The notes below the pieces were generated by a model. It did no database searches and was not told where the DNA came from. It was given only the letters and a program-made list of their open reading frames with translations. From Pseudomonas psychrophila HA-4 (GTDB taxonomy: Bacteria; Pseudomonadota; Gammaproteobacteria; Pseudomonadales; Pseudomonadaceae), in contig NZ_ALJC01000006.1 in NCBI RefSeq assembly GCF_000282975.1, positions 95,756-159,755 of the forward strand: 64,000 nt of DNA, written 5' to 3'. The first letter of the stretch is position 1. Each line of letters opens with the position of its first letter. Made by a program: the position numbers and the translations under genes. Below are positions 8,781-16,977 of this stretch, in pieces.

Positions 8781-9671
8781 CTAAATAACTACCCGCCTCC
8801 ACCCAAACCGCCACCCCAACTGTATCCCTGCTGCTGCCAGCAATATCGCCGCAACCCCCACCCATTGCTGCATTTCAAGGCGATGCCCGAACGCAAACCA
8901 ATCAACGAATATCGCAGCAATCGGGTAGATGAAAGTCAGCGCACCGAACAAAGCTGTAGGCAGTTTCTGGATTGCGCCGTAGAGAAGTACGTACATCACG
9001 CCAGTGTGAACCACTCCAAGTGTGACTAAAGAACCCCATGCCTGTACGCCACTGGGTAACTCGCTGAAGTTGGCCATAGGGGCCAGCAGCAAGACACCGG
9101 TGCTGACCTGGATCAGGGCGATCAGGTGGGGAGGCACGCCTTTGAGCCGTTTGATGATCAAGGCTGCCACGGCGTACATCAGTGCAGCTCCCAATGCTAG
9201 GGCGATGCCCTGAAGGTAGGCACTTCCACTCTCGCCTTGCTCGGTGTGGGCGCTGACGATAGCCAGCATTCCAACGAAAGAAACGGCCAGCCATGCCAGT
9301 TTTGGCACGGTGATTTTTTCACCCAGAAACAGCGCCGTCAGGCCTATCAATAGGAACGGCTGAACGTTGTAGACTGCGGTGCTGATAGCAATAGAGGCCC
9401 GCGAGAAGGACGCAAACAGCATCACCCAGTTGGCAACGATGGCGACACCGCTGAGCATAATCAGTAAAAAAGTGTGCCGGGTTAATAACCCAGGCCGCAG
9501 AAAGCCCATCAGTGCACAGATCACCAGTAAGGTCAACGCACCGAACGCACAGCGCCAAAAAACCACGTCCGGGACTGCCTGCCCGGAGACTAGAACGAAC
9601 CAGCCGATCGTGCCGGAAATCAGCATGGCGGCGACCATTTCCAGCGAACCATGTTGCGTCGACTTATCCAT
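8781..9671 (-). CDS. EamA/DMT-family transporter
   Basis: Inner-membrane protein of 296 residues with ten hydrophobic segments arranged as two EamA halves; GLTALFLGEKIT and LTFIYPIAAIFVDW are the typical end-of-half motifs. Such proteins usually export amino acids or other metabolites. GGGAG precedes the ATG. It is divergent from an Lrp-type regulator with only 131 bases between the starts, a common arrangement in which the Lrp protein senses the exported amino acid; that pairing is inferred. Confidence 0.85.
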   Translation of the reverse strand: MDKSTQHGSLEMVAAMLISGTIGWFVLVSGQAVPDVVFWRCAFGALTLLVICALMGFLRPGLLTRHTFLLIMLSGVAIVANWVMLFASFSRASIAISTAVYNVQPFLLIGLTALFLGEKITVPKLAWLAVSFVGMLAIVSAHTEQGESGSAYLQGIALALGAALMYAVAALIIKRLKGVPPHLIALIQVSTGVLLLAPMANFSELPSGVQAWGSLVTLGVVHTGVMYVLLYGAIQKLPTALFGALTFIYPIAAIFVDWFAFGHRLEMQQWVGVAAILLAAAGIQLGWRFGWRRVVI

Positions 9672-9802
9672 AAATGCTCCCGGTTATGTAGGAAACAGTA
9701 TGGCTATGTCGTCAGACACCGCGCCATAATCCGCAAAAGGCAAACGGGCGGGTGCGCCTTTACTGTTGAGGCATTTTGCCTATTTTGCCTAAGGAGCGAG
9801 AA

Positions 9803-10240
9803 ATGACTGACGAGATTGATCAGCTGTTGATTGGCGCATTGATGGAAGACTCCCGTAAGTCCTTGAAGGCGCTCGCGGCCCTAAGCGGTTTATCGTCACC
9901 CAGCGTCGCGGAGCGGATACGCAAGCTTGAAGAACGTGAGGTGATCAAGGGTTATACCGTGGAAGTGGACCCCAAGGCATTTGGCTATCAATTGCAGGCC
10001 ATTATTCGGATTCGTCCGCTGCCCGGACAGTTGCAGGAAGTGGAGCGTCAGATCCAGAACATTCCTCAGTTCACCGAGTGCGACAAGGTGACAGGTGAAG
10101 ACTGTTTTATCGCCCGTCTGTGTGTGCGCTCGATTGAGCAATTAGACACTCTGCTTGACAACTTGAATGCGTACGCCGAAACCAATACCGCCATCATTAA
10201 GAAGAGCCCGGTGAAGCGCCGCTTGCCCCCGATGGCGTAA
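9803..10240 (+). CDS. Lrp/AsnC-family transcriptional regulator
   Basis: 145 residues with an N-terminal winged HTH (DQLLIGALMEDSRKSLKALA, LSSPSVAERIRKLEERE) and a C-terminal RAM/ligand domain (QAIIRIRPLPGQ, CDKVTGEDCFIARLCVRS). AAGGAG sits six bases before the ATG at 9803; an upstream in-frame ATG at 9776 has no ribosome site. Probably controls the divergent EamA exporter and itself in response to an amino acid; the ligand is unknown. Confidence 0.88.
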   Translation: MTDEIDQLLIGALMEDSRKSLKALAALSGLSSPSVAERIRKLEEREVIKGYTVEVDPKAFGYQLQAIIRIRPLPGQLQEVERQIQNIPQFTECDKVTGEDCFIARLCVRSIEQLDTLLDNLNAYAETNTAIIKKSPVKRRLPPMA

Positions 10241-10262
10241 GCGCACACTCGCGTTCCATGCC

Positions 10263-11594
10263 CTACGAATACGCGTCTACCACCCACTTAACCTTCGCCA
10301 GCCCCTCACGCAGGGACTCCATGTCAACCGACCCCAGCGCCAGCCGGATGGCGCGCGGCACATGAATCGATGTGGCGAACGGCTGCGCGGACGAGACCGA
10401 AACCTGTTCGCGCATCAGTGCCATCACCACTTGCTCGGGCCTGGCATCGTCTGACAAAGGCAGCCAGACAAAGTAGGAAAATGGATGACGCACAGTCTGC
10501 AGCCCTGCCAATAACTCATCAGCGATGATCTGTCTGGCGTGTGCGTCTTTGCGCTTTTGCACCTCCAGCCGCCCCACGGTTCCATCGTCCAGCCACGCGC
10601 TGGTGATCGAGGTCATGACGCCGGGCGTATTCCAAGCGGTCACGCGAATGACGCGCTCCAAGGCAGCGATCATATGAGCGGGGGCAGCGATGTAACCGAC
10701 CCGCAAGCCAGCGGCCACACTTTTAGATAATCCGGACACGTACAACGTGCGTTCTGGTGCCAGCTCCGCAATCGGAGACGGTGGATTTTCTACAAGGAAG
10801 GCGTAGGCAGCATCCTCAATAATCTGAAGGTCATGCCTGCGCGCAATCGACACCAACTGCTGACGTTGCTCAATGTCCATCACCCAACCCAGCGGGTTAT
10901 GCAAGGTCGGCATGCTGTACACCGCGCGGACCGAGCGGCTGCGACAGAGGTTTTCGAGAGCATCGAGATCGGGGCCTCGGTCAGTGGTTGGTACAGGCAG
11001 CACTTCCAGGTGCAGTGTTTGCGCAAGCGCCTTGAACCCCGGGTAGCTCAACGCATCAACGGCCACAACATCGCCTGGTTTTAACAGCGCCATCAGCACT
11101 ACCGTCAACCCATGCTGTGCGCCGTTAACGATCAATACTTGCTCAGCAGGAATGTTCAAGCCCCGCGTCAAAAAGTGCCGCGCCACTGAGGCTCGGTCAT
11201 GCAGGCGTCCGCCATGGGGCTGATAGCGCAACAACGACTCTAAGTCGCCGGACAACGCCAGTTGGCGCAAGGCCGTTCGCAACAAATCGGCCTGCCCCGG
11301 CACAGACGGATAGTTGTAATTGAGGTCCAGCATGCCTGCCGTCACGTCTGGCTGGTCGATCCCGTGCCCCGGCGGCAGCGACGTTTCCCTGACAAAAGTA
11401 CCGCGTCCGGTCTCGCCGCTGACCAGGCCCATGGCCTCAAGTTCTGAATACACCCGGCTTGCTGTCACCAATGCCAACCCTTCTGTCGCTGCCAGTTGAC
11501 GATGTGTTGGCAGGCGTGTGCCCGGCAGCAATCGTCCTGAGCGGATGTCCGCGGCAAACCTATCAACCAACAACTTGTATCGGGAACGAGGCAT
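10263..11594 (-). CDS. MocR-type regulator (GntR HTH fused to aminotransferase-like domain)
   Basis: 443 residues: a GntR winged helix (RYKLLVDRFAADIRSGRLLPG, THRQLAATEGLALVTASRVY) and a fold-type-I aminotransferase domain with the PLP lysine in YVSGLSKSVAAGLRVGY and the Asn/Asp/Tyr set MPTLHNPLGW and EDAAYAFL. Works as a PLP-dependent transcription factor. Start uncertain: ATG 11592-11594 gives the usual MPRSRYKLL beginning, while ATG 11628-11630 would add 12 residues and run through an operator-like palindrome. Divergent from an EamA transporter, its likely target. Confidence 0.85.
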   Translation of the reverse strand: MPRSRYKLLVDRFAADIRSGRLLPGTRLPTHRQLAATEGLALVTASRVYSELEAMGLVSGETGRGTFVRETSLPPGHGIDQPDVTAGMLDLNYNYPSVPGQADLLRTALRQLALSGDLESLLRYQPHGGRLHDRASVARHFLTRGLNIPAEQVLIVNGAQHGLTVVLMALLKPGDVVAVDALSYPGFKALAQTLHLEVLPVPTTDRGPDLDALENLCRSRSVRAVYSMPTLHNPLGWVMDIEQRQQLVSIARRHDLQIIEDAAYAFLVENPPSPIAELAPERTLYVSGLSKSVAAGLRVGYIAAPAHMIAALERVIRVTAWNTPGVMTSITSAWLDDGTVGRLEVQKRKDAHARQIIADELLAGLQTVRHPFSYFVWLPLSDDARPEQVVMALMREQVSVSSAQPFATSIHVPRAIRLALGSVDMESLREGLAKVKWVVDAYS

Positions 11595-11608
11595 AGAAGG
11601 ATGTATCC

Positions 11609-11630
11609 ATGACAATATTTTGATTGTCAT
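11609..11630. promoter_or_regulatory. Palindromic operator candidate between mocR and eamA
   Basis: Perfect inverted repeat ATGACAAT-N6-ATTGTCAT located just upstream of the preferred mocR start and 63 bases before the divergent transporter gene. Position and symmetry suit binding of the dimeric MocR protein to control both genes. Binding is inferred. Confidence 0.5.
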
Positions 11631-11692
11631 CAATCTTCAGCCATAGCATGAGCGCAATGCAATCCTGCCATTAGCCTTGAGCGTGAGACCCG

Positions 11693-12589
11693 ATGGAACG
11701 TACCTCCAGCCTGCACACCCAATCGACGGAGAAAAATCTTGCCGGTTGGATCAATGGTTTTATCGGGGTGGTGATATTCAGCGCGTCATTGCCCGCAACA
11801 CGCGTGGCGGTGATGGCGTTTAACCCGGTTTTCCTGACCGTTGCACGGGCCTCTAGCGCTGGCCTTCTGGCGTTGTGCATTTTGTTGCTGCTGAGGGCCA
11901 AACGTCCGAATAAAAGCCAGCTTGTGCCACTGTTGATCGTGGCAGTTGGCGTGGTCGTGGGGTTCCCATTGCTAACGGCATTAGCCCTGCAACACGTGAC
12001 CTCCGCACACTCCATCGTCTTCCTCGGCATGCTGCCGCTTTCGACGGCAGCCTTTGGTGTGCTACGCGGCGGGGAGCGTCCGCGTCCGGCGTTTTGGCTT
12101 TTCTCAATCTTGGGCAGCGCGCTGGTGGTAGCGTTTGCCCTGTCTCAAGGCCTGACTGCCTCGCCAAAGGGTGACATCCTGATGCTTCTGGCGATTCTGG
12201 TGTGCGGCCTGGGTTATGCCGAAGGCGCAAAACTGTCCAGAACATTGGGCGGCTGGCAGGTTATTTGTTGGGCGCTGGTACTGTCGTTACCCGTCACAGC
12301 AACACTGGCTGTGATGTTAGCGCCCCCCACCTTTGCAGGTATTAGCCTGCCTGCGTGGTTTAGCCTGGCTTATATCTCACTCTTCAGCATGCTGATCGGT
12401 TTCTTCTTCTGGTACCGCGGACTGGCCCAAGGGGGCATTGCCGCCGTGGGGCAACTGCAACTCCTACAGCCCTTTTTTGGATTGGCCTTAGCAGCGACCT
12501 TTCTCCATGAAACCGTGACTGCCGGCATGTTTGGCATCACTGGTGCGGTGATCGTATGTGTGATTGCGGCTAAGAGATTTGCACGGTAA
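11693..12589 (+). CDS. EamA/DMT-family transporter
   Basis: Inner-membrane protein of 298 residues with ten hydrophobic stretches in two EamA repeats (IFSASLPATRVAVMAFNPVF in the first half; YRGLAQGGIAAVGQLQLLQP and FLHETVT in the second). Probably a metabolite exporter. It is transcribed away from the MocR regulator, sharing a short control region with an 8+8 palindrome, so PLP- or amino-linked control is likely. Ribosome site before the ATG is weak (GTGAG). Confidence 0.85.
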   Translation: MERTSSLHTQSTEKNLAGWINGFIGVVIFSASLPATRVAVMAFNPVFLTVARASSAGLLALCILLLLRAKRPNKSQLVPLLIVAVGVVVGFPLLTALALQHVTSAHSIVFLGMLPLSTAAFGVLRGGERPRPAFWLFSILGSALVVAFALSQGLTASPKGDILMLLAILVCGLGYAEGAKLSRTLGGWQVICWALVLSLPVTATLAVMLAPPTFAGISLPAWFSLAYISLFSMLIGFFFWYRGLAQGGIAAVGQLQLLQPFFGLALAATFLHETVTAGMFGITGAVIVCVIAAKRFAR

Positions 12590-13067
12590 AGAAAAAGTTA
12601 AAGAACAGCGCAGCCAAGTTAAATAACGTTATAAAAAAGTCAGCAACTATGCAGTGGCGTTCAAACGACAACACGGCGCACGTTCATTTAGCAAAACACG
12701 CTTGTTAATACATTGCCCATAAACAGCGCACCCATCAATAGCCCTTGTCTCATCAGTCATGATCTAACGCGTGTGGGCAGTTACCTCATCACATTCAAAA
12801 AGGGGGATTTATTAAGTAATGTTAAGAAAAGCCACATTTCTTAACATTTGTAAAAAGCCTAGATAAGTCTTCTGGAACAGCGAGGGCTGCCACCTATGAT
12901 GTGATGCTCAGTATGTGGCACAGATGAATCCTACCTATATCCAGGCTAACTGACAGAATCTTCATAAATACAGTCCGTTTCCTACACATATAATGGACAT
13001 ACCCTACATATGGCTTGCGCATATGGGAGTACCGTTTTTCAGTTTCCGCTCCCGAGGGCTGAAAGCC
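12590..13067. other. AT-rich intergenic region with a strong stem-loop
   Basis: 478 bases without a supported gene. It holds a perfect 12-bp inverted repeat (12818-12829 / 12837-12848, AATGTTAAGAAA and its complement, loop AGCCACA) and a TATAAT box at 12989-12994 that could serve the downstream LPS-type gene. No T-tract follows the stem. Confidence 0.55.
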
Positions 13068-13874
13068 ATGAGCACTGTCAATAAATGCTTACCCTTCCCG
13101 GAAACTGTTCCCTCAGACCTTTCGGAATGCCGAGATATTGCAGAAGGCGCTGTGTTTATCATTGCGTCTGGAGCATCGGCCAAAGACTTCCCTTTATGTG
13201 AGTTCCAGCACGTACCGATGATTGTGGTAAATGGCGCAATTTCGATGTTTCTGAACACGCCTGTCAGCCCTTATTTTTACGTGTGCACCGATTCAGGTTT
13301 CTTTACCCAGCAAACCCGGTTATTCCACGCAGCATTGGCGAAAAGCCAGAGAGTCGTGCTGCGAGAAGACTACGCGCAGCACAATATTCCGCTAGCTACG
13401 GGTGAGTTTTACGCCTTGAAAAAAGCGCCTAAAGCTACCTGGAAAGACCTGTTTTCAGGTGCTCCCTCCAACCTAATACGCCGCTCAAAATTCTATAAAG
13501 GTCGAAATAGCACTATTGGCTTCAGCAAGGATTTACGCGAGGGGTATTTCGATGCTCGGACGGTCGCCTACCTCGCTTTACAAGTTGCGTTCCATGCAGG
13601 CTTCAACAAGGTATTTATGGTCGGCGTAGACTTATGCCCTGAAACAGGGCGTTTCTATGAAACCGTCGAGTCTGCAAAATCGCCGTGCGTGCTGGATGAA
13701 CATTTGGAATCCCGTATTATCCCTTCATTTGAGTTAATGGCCGAGAAAGTGATAAACCCTGAATTCAGTGTCTATAACTTGTCTACTATCTCCAAGTTAC
13801 CCAGCAGCATAATCCCTTACATCTCCATTGAAGAGGTTAAAACACTAGTCCCTGCGAAAGCGCTTGATCATTAA
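13068..13874 (+). CDS. LPS-core/surface glycan biosynthesis-like protein (GT42/DUF115-like fold)
   Basis: About 268 residues, soluble. The N-terminal GAVFIIASGASAKDFPL motif followed by MIVVNGAISMF and YFYVCTDSGFF resembles the nucleotide-sugar binding start of sialyltransferase-like and DUF115/RfaZ-like proteins. Later come NSTIGFSKDL and a hydrophobic HAGFNKVFMVGVDLC strand, as in these families. Likely adds or processes a sugar on lipopolysaccharide, but substrate and reaction are unknown. I use the ATG at 13068 (GAGGG ten bases upstream); a start at 12993 would lie in the putative -10 box. Low third-position GC suggests transfer. Confidence 0.55.
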   Translation: MSTVNKCLPFPETVPSDLSECRDIAEGAVFIIASGASAKDFPLCEFQHVPMIVVNGAISMFLNTPVSPYFYVCTDSGFFTQQTRLFHAALAKSQRVVLREDYAQHNIPLATGEFYALKKAPKATWKDLFSGAPSNLIRRSKFYKGRNSTIGFSKDLREGYFDARTVAYLALQVAFHAGFNKVFMVGVDLCPETGRFYETVESAKSPCVLDEHLESRIIPSFELMAEKVINPEFSVYNLSTISKLPSSIIPYISIEEVKTLVPAKALDH

Positions 13875-14276
13875 TACATAGCCAGCGCGCAGGTAATTAA
13901 CACGGCGAAGGCAATCAAGCTGTCGTGACTGCGCTCGACAGCCCCCAACTCTCACAAACGTTCACAGCGGCATCGAACTAAAGATGCGAAGTGTGAATGG
14001 CGCAATCACCCAGCCTGCTCTGCATATTGAAGCGATATATAAACGCCATACCGATTCAAACACGGTTGAAAACAGCAACCCTTATTAAAGTAAACTCCTG
14101 AGCGCCTCTAGCTATTGCACCCTGTTCGAAACAACAACTCACTCGGCACTCCCAAACGATATATCTCTGACTAACGAGGTAGAGGTGTTTTCTGCCCACC
14201 TGACAAGACAAAACATAAATGGCGATATATATTTGACGCTCACTCATTGAAATCTGTTCGCACACTGAGAGGCTGC
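13875..14276. other. Intergenic region, no gene
   Basis: 402 bases, AT-rich and frameless. Contains one weak stem (GCTGTCG/CGACAGC, 13919-13925 with 13936-13942) shortly after the glycosyltransferase-like gene. The rest probably carries the promoter of the cNMP/CBS protein, but I see no clear boxes. Confidence 0.4.
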
Positions 14277-16151
14277 ATGCAAATCGAGCTACAGGAAATC
14301 AGCGACCATCTTTCTCGTTTCGCGCCCTTTGATACGCTGTCCAAGGAGTCGGTTGACAATATTGCCCGACACGTTGAAGTGAGCTATTTCAAAGCGGGAA
14401 CTGACATTCTTGAAGCCGGTTCGTCCATCCAAGACTTGCATTATGTGCGCAGCGGGGCAGTTGAGATTTACCGGCGCAATGGTGAATTGCATGATCGGCT
14501 TGTTGAAGGGGATATTTTCGGCCAGGCCGGTCTGCTACGCAGTAACAAGGTCCGATTTCCAGCAAGGGCGTTGGAAGATAGCCTGATCTATTTCATTCCT
14601 GCCGATGTATTCGCTGAATTGTGCGCTCACCATGATTCATTTGCTGATTTTGTAGAGGCAGAAGGTCATTCACGGCTAAAGTCCGCCGTCGAAGCACAAG
14701 GCAGAGCCAGCGAGCTTATCCAACTCAAGTGTCGAGCGATTATTTCACGCTCCTTAGTATGGGTGAATGCCAATGCAAGCGTGAGCGACGCAGCCAAGAA
14801 GATGACCGAGCAAAGCGTTTCTTGCGTATTGGTTATGTCGACAGCAGATCTGCAAACAGCTCAGATCGAGGGCATTGTTACCGATCGAGACTTGCGAACT
14901 CGCCTTGTCGCTGAAGGCAAAAACGCTGATGAAACACGTATCAGCGAAATCATAACTGCGGCCCCGGTGACTATCAGTGCCAATGACTCGGTGTTCGAGG
15001 CCATGCTGATGATGCTGCGCCGTAATATCCATCACCTGCCTGTTTTACACCAAGGTCGTCCCATTGGCCTGATCAATCTATCGGACATCATCCGATATGA
15101 GTCGCAGAGTAGCTTGTACTTGGTTAATCGAATCTCGAACCAAACATCCGTTGAGGGGCTGAGGATACTGTTACAAGACTTACGCGGCACTTATATCCGC
15201 ATGGTCCGCGATGGAGCGACAGCCCACATGATCGGCAGTGCGATTTCAGGCATTGGCCGCGCCTTTACTCAGCGTATTTTGGAGCTAGCAGAAAAAAAAC
15301 TTGGGCCGCCCCCAGTGCCGTATTGCTTCATGGTTCTAGGCTCGATGGCTCGTGACGAACAGTTACTGGTCACAGATCAAGACAATGCTTTGATATTGGA
15401 CGACGCGTTCAACCCTGAGCTTCATGACGCTTACTTTCGAAGTTTGGCAACCTTCGTCAGTGATGGCCTTGCTGCGTGTGGTTATAGCTACTGCAAAGGC
15501 GCAATCATGGCGACTAATGACCAGTGGCGCCAGCCCTTAAGGGTCTGGCGAAATTATTTTGAAAGCTGGATTGAAAAGCCAAACCCCACGACACTTCTAC
15601 ACAGTTGTATTTTTTTCGATCTCGATGGCGTTTATGGGCAACTTGAGTATGTGCGAGAGTTACAAAACTTATGTGCTACGAAAGCGAGAGCACATCCTAG
15701 CTTCCTAAATGCAATGGCTAGAATTGCGCTCAATCGCACCCCGCCTCTGGGGTTTTTCCGTACGTTTGTCGTTGAGACAGACGGACAACAAAAAAGAATC
15801 ATCAACCTTAAGGGCCGCGGCACAGCACCGCTCACCGACCTTATTCGCATCCACGCGCTGGCATGCGGCAGTAACGCTCAAAATTCGTTTGATCGCCTTG
15901 ACGCTATAGCGGCCAGCAATTTAGTACCTCCTAAGGCAATCAAACACCTGCGCTACACCCTAGAATTTTTATCAATCGTGCGTATTCGGCACCAAGTTGA
16001 AGCACTGGAACAGGGCGCAACACCTAACAATTATATTGAGCCAAGAAGCTTCTCTAATAGCGAGAGGCACAACCTCAAAGAGGCCTTTCAGGTATTAAGT
16101 AACGCACAGAATTTCCTGCGATTCCGTTACCCTGCCAAGGGGCGGGTCTAA
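14277..16151 (+). CDS. cNMP-binding / CBS-pair / DUF294 nucleotidyltransferase protein
   Basis: 624 residues in four parts: a cyclic-nucleotide-binding domain (about 10-130; VRSGAVEIYRRNGE), two CBS domains (about 165-280; GIVTDRDLRTRLVAEG and GLINLSDIIRYES), a GlnD-like DUF294 nucleotidyltransferase (MVLGSMARDEQLLVTDQDNA, with the GS...DQD catalytic pattern) and a C-terminal helical DUF294_C domain. Probably a nucleotide-sensing regulator that modifies a partner protein. Preferred start is the ATG at 14277 with GAGAGG upstream; a TTG at 14247 is less likely. The next gene is an exonuclease two bases on, so they are co-transcribed. Confidence 0.85.
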   Translation: MQIELQEISDHLSRFAPFDTLSKESVDNIARHVEVSYFKAGTDILEAGSSIQDLHYVRSGAVEIYRRNGELHDRLVEGDIFGQAGLLRSNKVRFPARALEDSLIYFIPADVFAELCAHHDSFADFVEAEGHSRLKSAVEAQGRASELIQLKCRAIISRSLVWVNANASVSDAAKKMTEQSVSCVLVMSTADLQTAQIEGIVTDRDLRTRLVAEGKNADETRISEIITAAPVTISANDSVFEAMLMMLRRNIHHLPVLHQGRPIGLINLSDIIRYESQSSLYLVNRISNQTSVEGLRILLQDLRGTYIRMVRDGATAHMIGSAISGIGRAFTQRILELAEKKLGPPPVPYCFMVLGSMARDEQLLVTDQDNALILDDAFNPELHDAYFRSLATFVSDGLAACGYSYCKGAIMATNDQWRQPLRVWRNYFESWIEKPNPTTLLHSCIFFDLDGVYGQLEYVRELQNLCATKARAHPSFLNAMARIALNRTPPLGFFRTFVVETDGQQKRIINLKGRGTAPLTDLIRIHALACGSNAQNSFDRLDAIAASNLVPPKAIKHLRYTLEFLSIVRIRHQVEALEQGATPNNYIEPRSFSNSERHNLKEAFQVLSNAQNFLRFRYPAKGRV

Positions 16152-16153
16152 CA

Positions 16154-16876
16154 GTGAAGGTCATGAATAAAAATATAACCTCTGATGTTCTAGACTGGTC
16201 AGCTCGATTCGAGGTTTTGGCACGCCAAGCAAAGAGCCCTTGTTTACGTCAGTTTTACCAAGCAGGCGCAGTGTCAGCCCAGACACCGATAGAACGTGTT
16301 CAACTGCTGGCAATGGACATAGAAACTACCGGGCTGGACCCACAGGCCCACAGTATTGTCAGTATTGGCTTGATGCCATTGACCTTAGAGCGCATACATT
16401 GCAACCACTCGCTTTATTGGGTACTGAAGCCAACATCTGAGTTGAATGACAAGTCGGTGACTTTCCATCACATCACGCATGCTGAAATATCAAATGCTCC
16501 GACTTTTTCACAAATTAGTGAACAGCTTTTGGCTGCAATGGCAGGTAAGGTGATGGTGGTTCATTACCGAAATATTGAGCGAGGTTTTCTCGACCAGGCA
16601 TTGCGCAAGTCTCTGGGTGAAGGCATAGAGTTCCCGGTCATTGATACGATGCAACTGGAGGCTCGCGTTTATCGCAAGAAACTGAGTTGGTTTGCTCGAA
16701 TCATGGGACGCAAGCCAGAATCCATCCGATTGTCTGACAGTCGCGAGCGGCTCAATCTTCCTGCCTATCAAGCCCATCACGCACTGACCGATGCCCTTGG
16801 AACCGCGGAGTTGCTTCAAGCACAAATAGCCAATCGTTACAGCCGCACGACGCCTGTTGGCGAGTTATGGGACTGA
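16154..16876 (+). CDS. DnaQ-like 3'-5' exonuclease
   Basis: 240 residues with the three DEDD exonuclease motifs: Exo I MDIETTGLD, Exo II region MVVHYRNIERGFLD, and Exo III HHALTDALGTAEL (His and Asp of the DEDDh type). Resembles the epsilon subunit of DNA polymerase III and stand-alone relatives that trim 3' ends. Starts at GTG 16154, two bases after the DUF294 gene (an ATG at 16163 is the alternative). The pairing with a cNMP/CBS/DUF294 protein recurs in Pseudomonas, often beside a solute symporter gene; here a BCCT carrier lies next to it, convergently. Confidence 0.82.
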   Translation: MKVMNKNITSDVLDWSARFEVLARQAKSPCLRQFYQAGAVSAQTPIERVQLLAMDIETTGLDPQAHSIVSIGLMPLTLERIHCNHSLYWVLKPTSELNDKSVTFHHITHAEISNAPTFSQISEQLLAAMAGKVMVVHYRNIERGFLDQALRKSLGEGIEFPVIDTMQLEARVYRKKLSWFARIMGRKPESIRLSDSRERLNLPAYQAHHALTDALGTAELLQAQIANRYSRTTPVGELWD

Positions 16877-16894
16877 CCCATCTATTGCAAAAGC

Positions 16895-16923
16895 GCGCCT
16901 TCAGCCTTAAGGGCTGAAGGCGC
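16895..16923. terminator. Bidirectional terminator
   Basis: Perfect 12-bp stem (16895-16906 / 16912-16923, loop TTAAG) between the convergent exonuclease and BCCT genes. T-rich sequence follows on the plus side (TGTCTGTTGTT), and CTTTT follows on the minus side. Confidence 0.75.
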
Positions 16924-16977
16924 TGTCTGTTGTTACGCTTAGATAGACCGAGCGGGCTATACCCACTCAATTAATCT

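Noticed and set aside
10833..11084. Plus-strand frame within the mocR gene
   Set aside because: Shadow frame inside a well-conserved aminotransferase-like domain.
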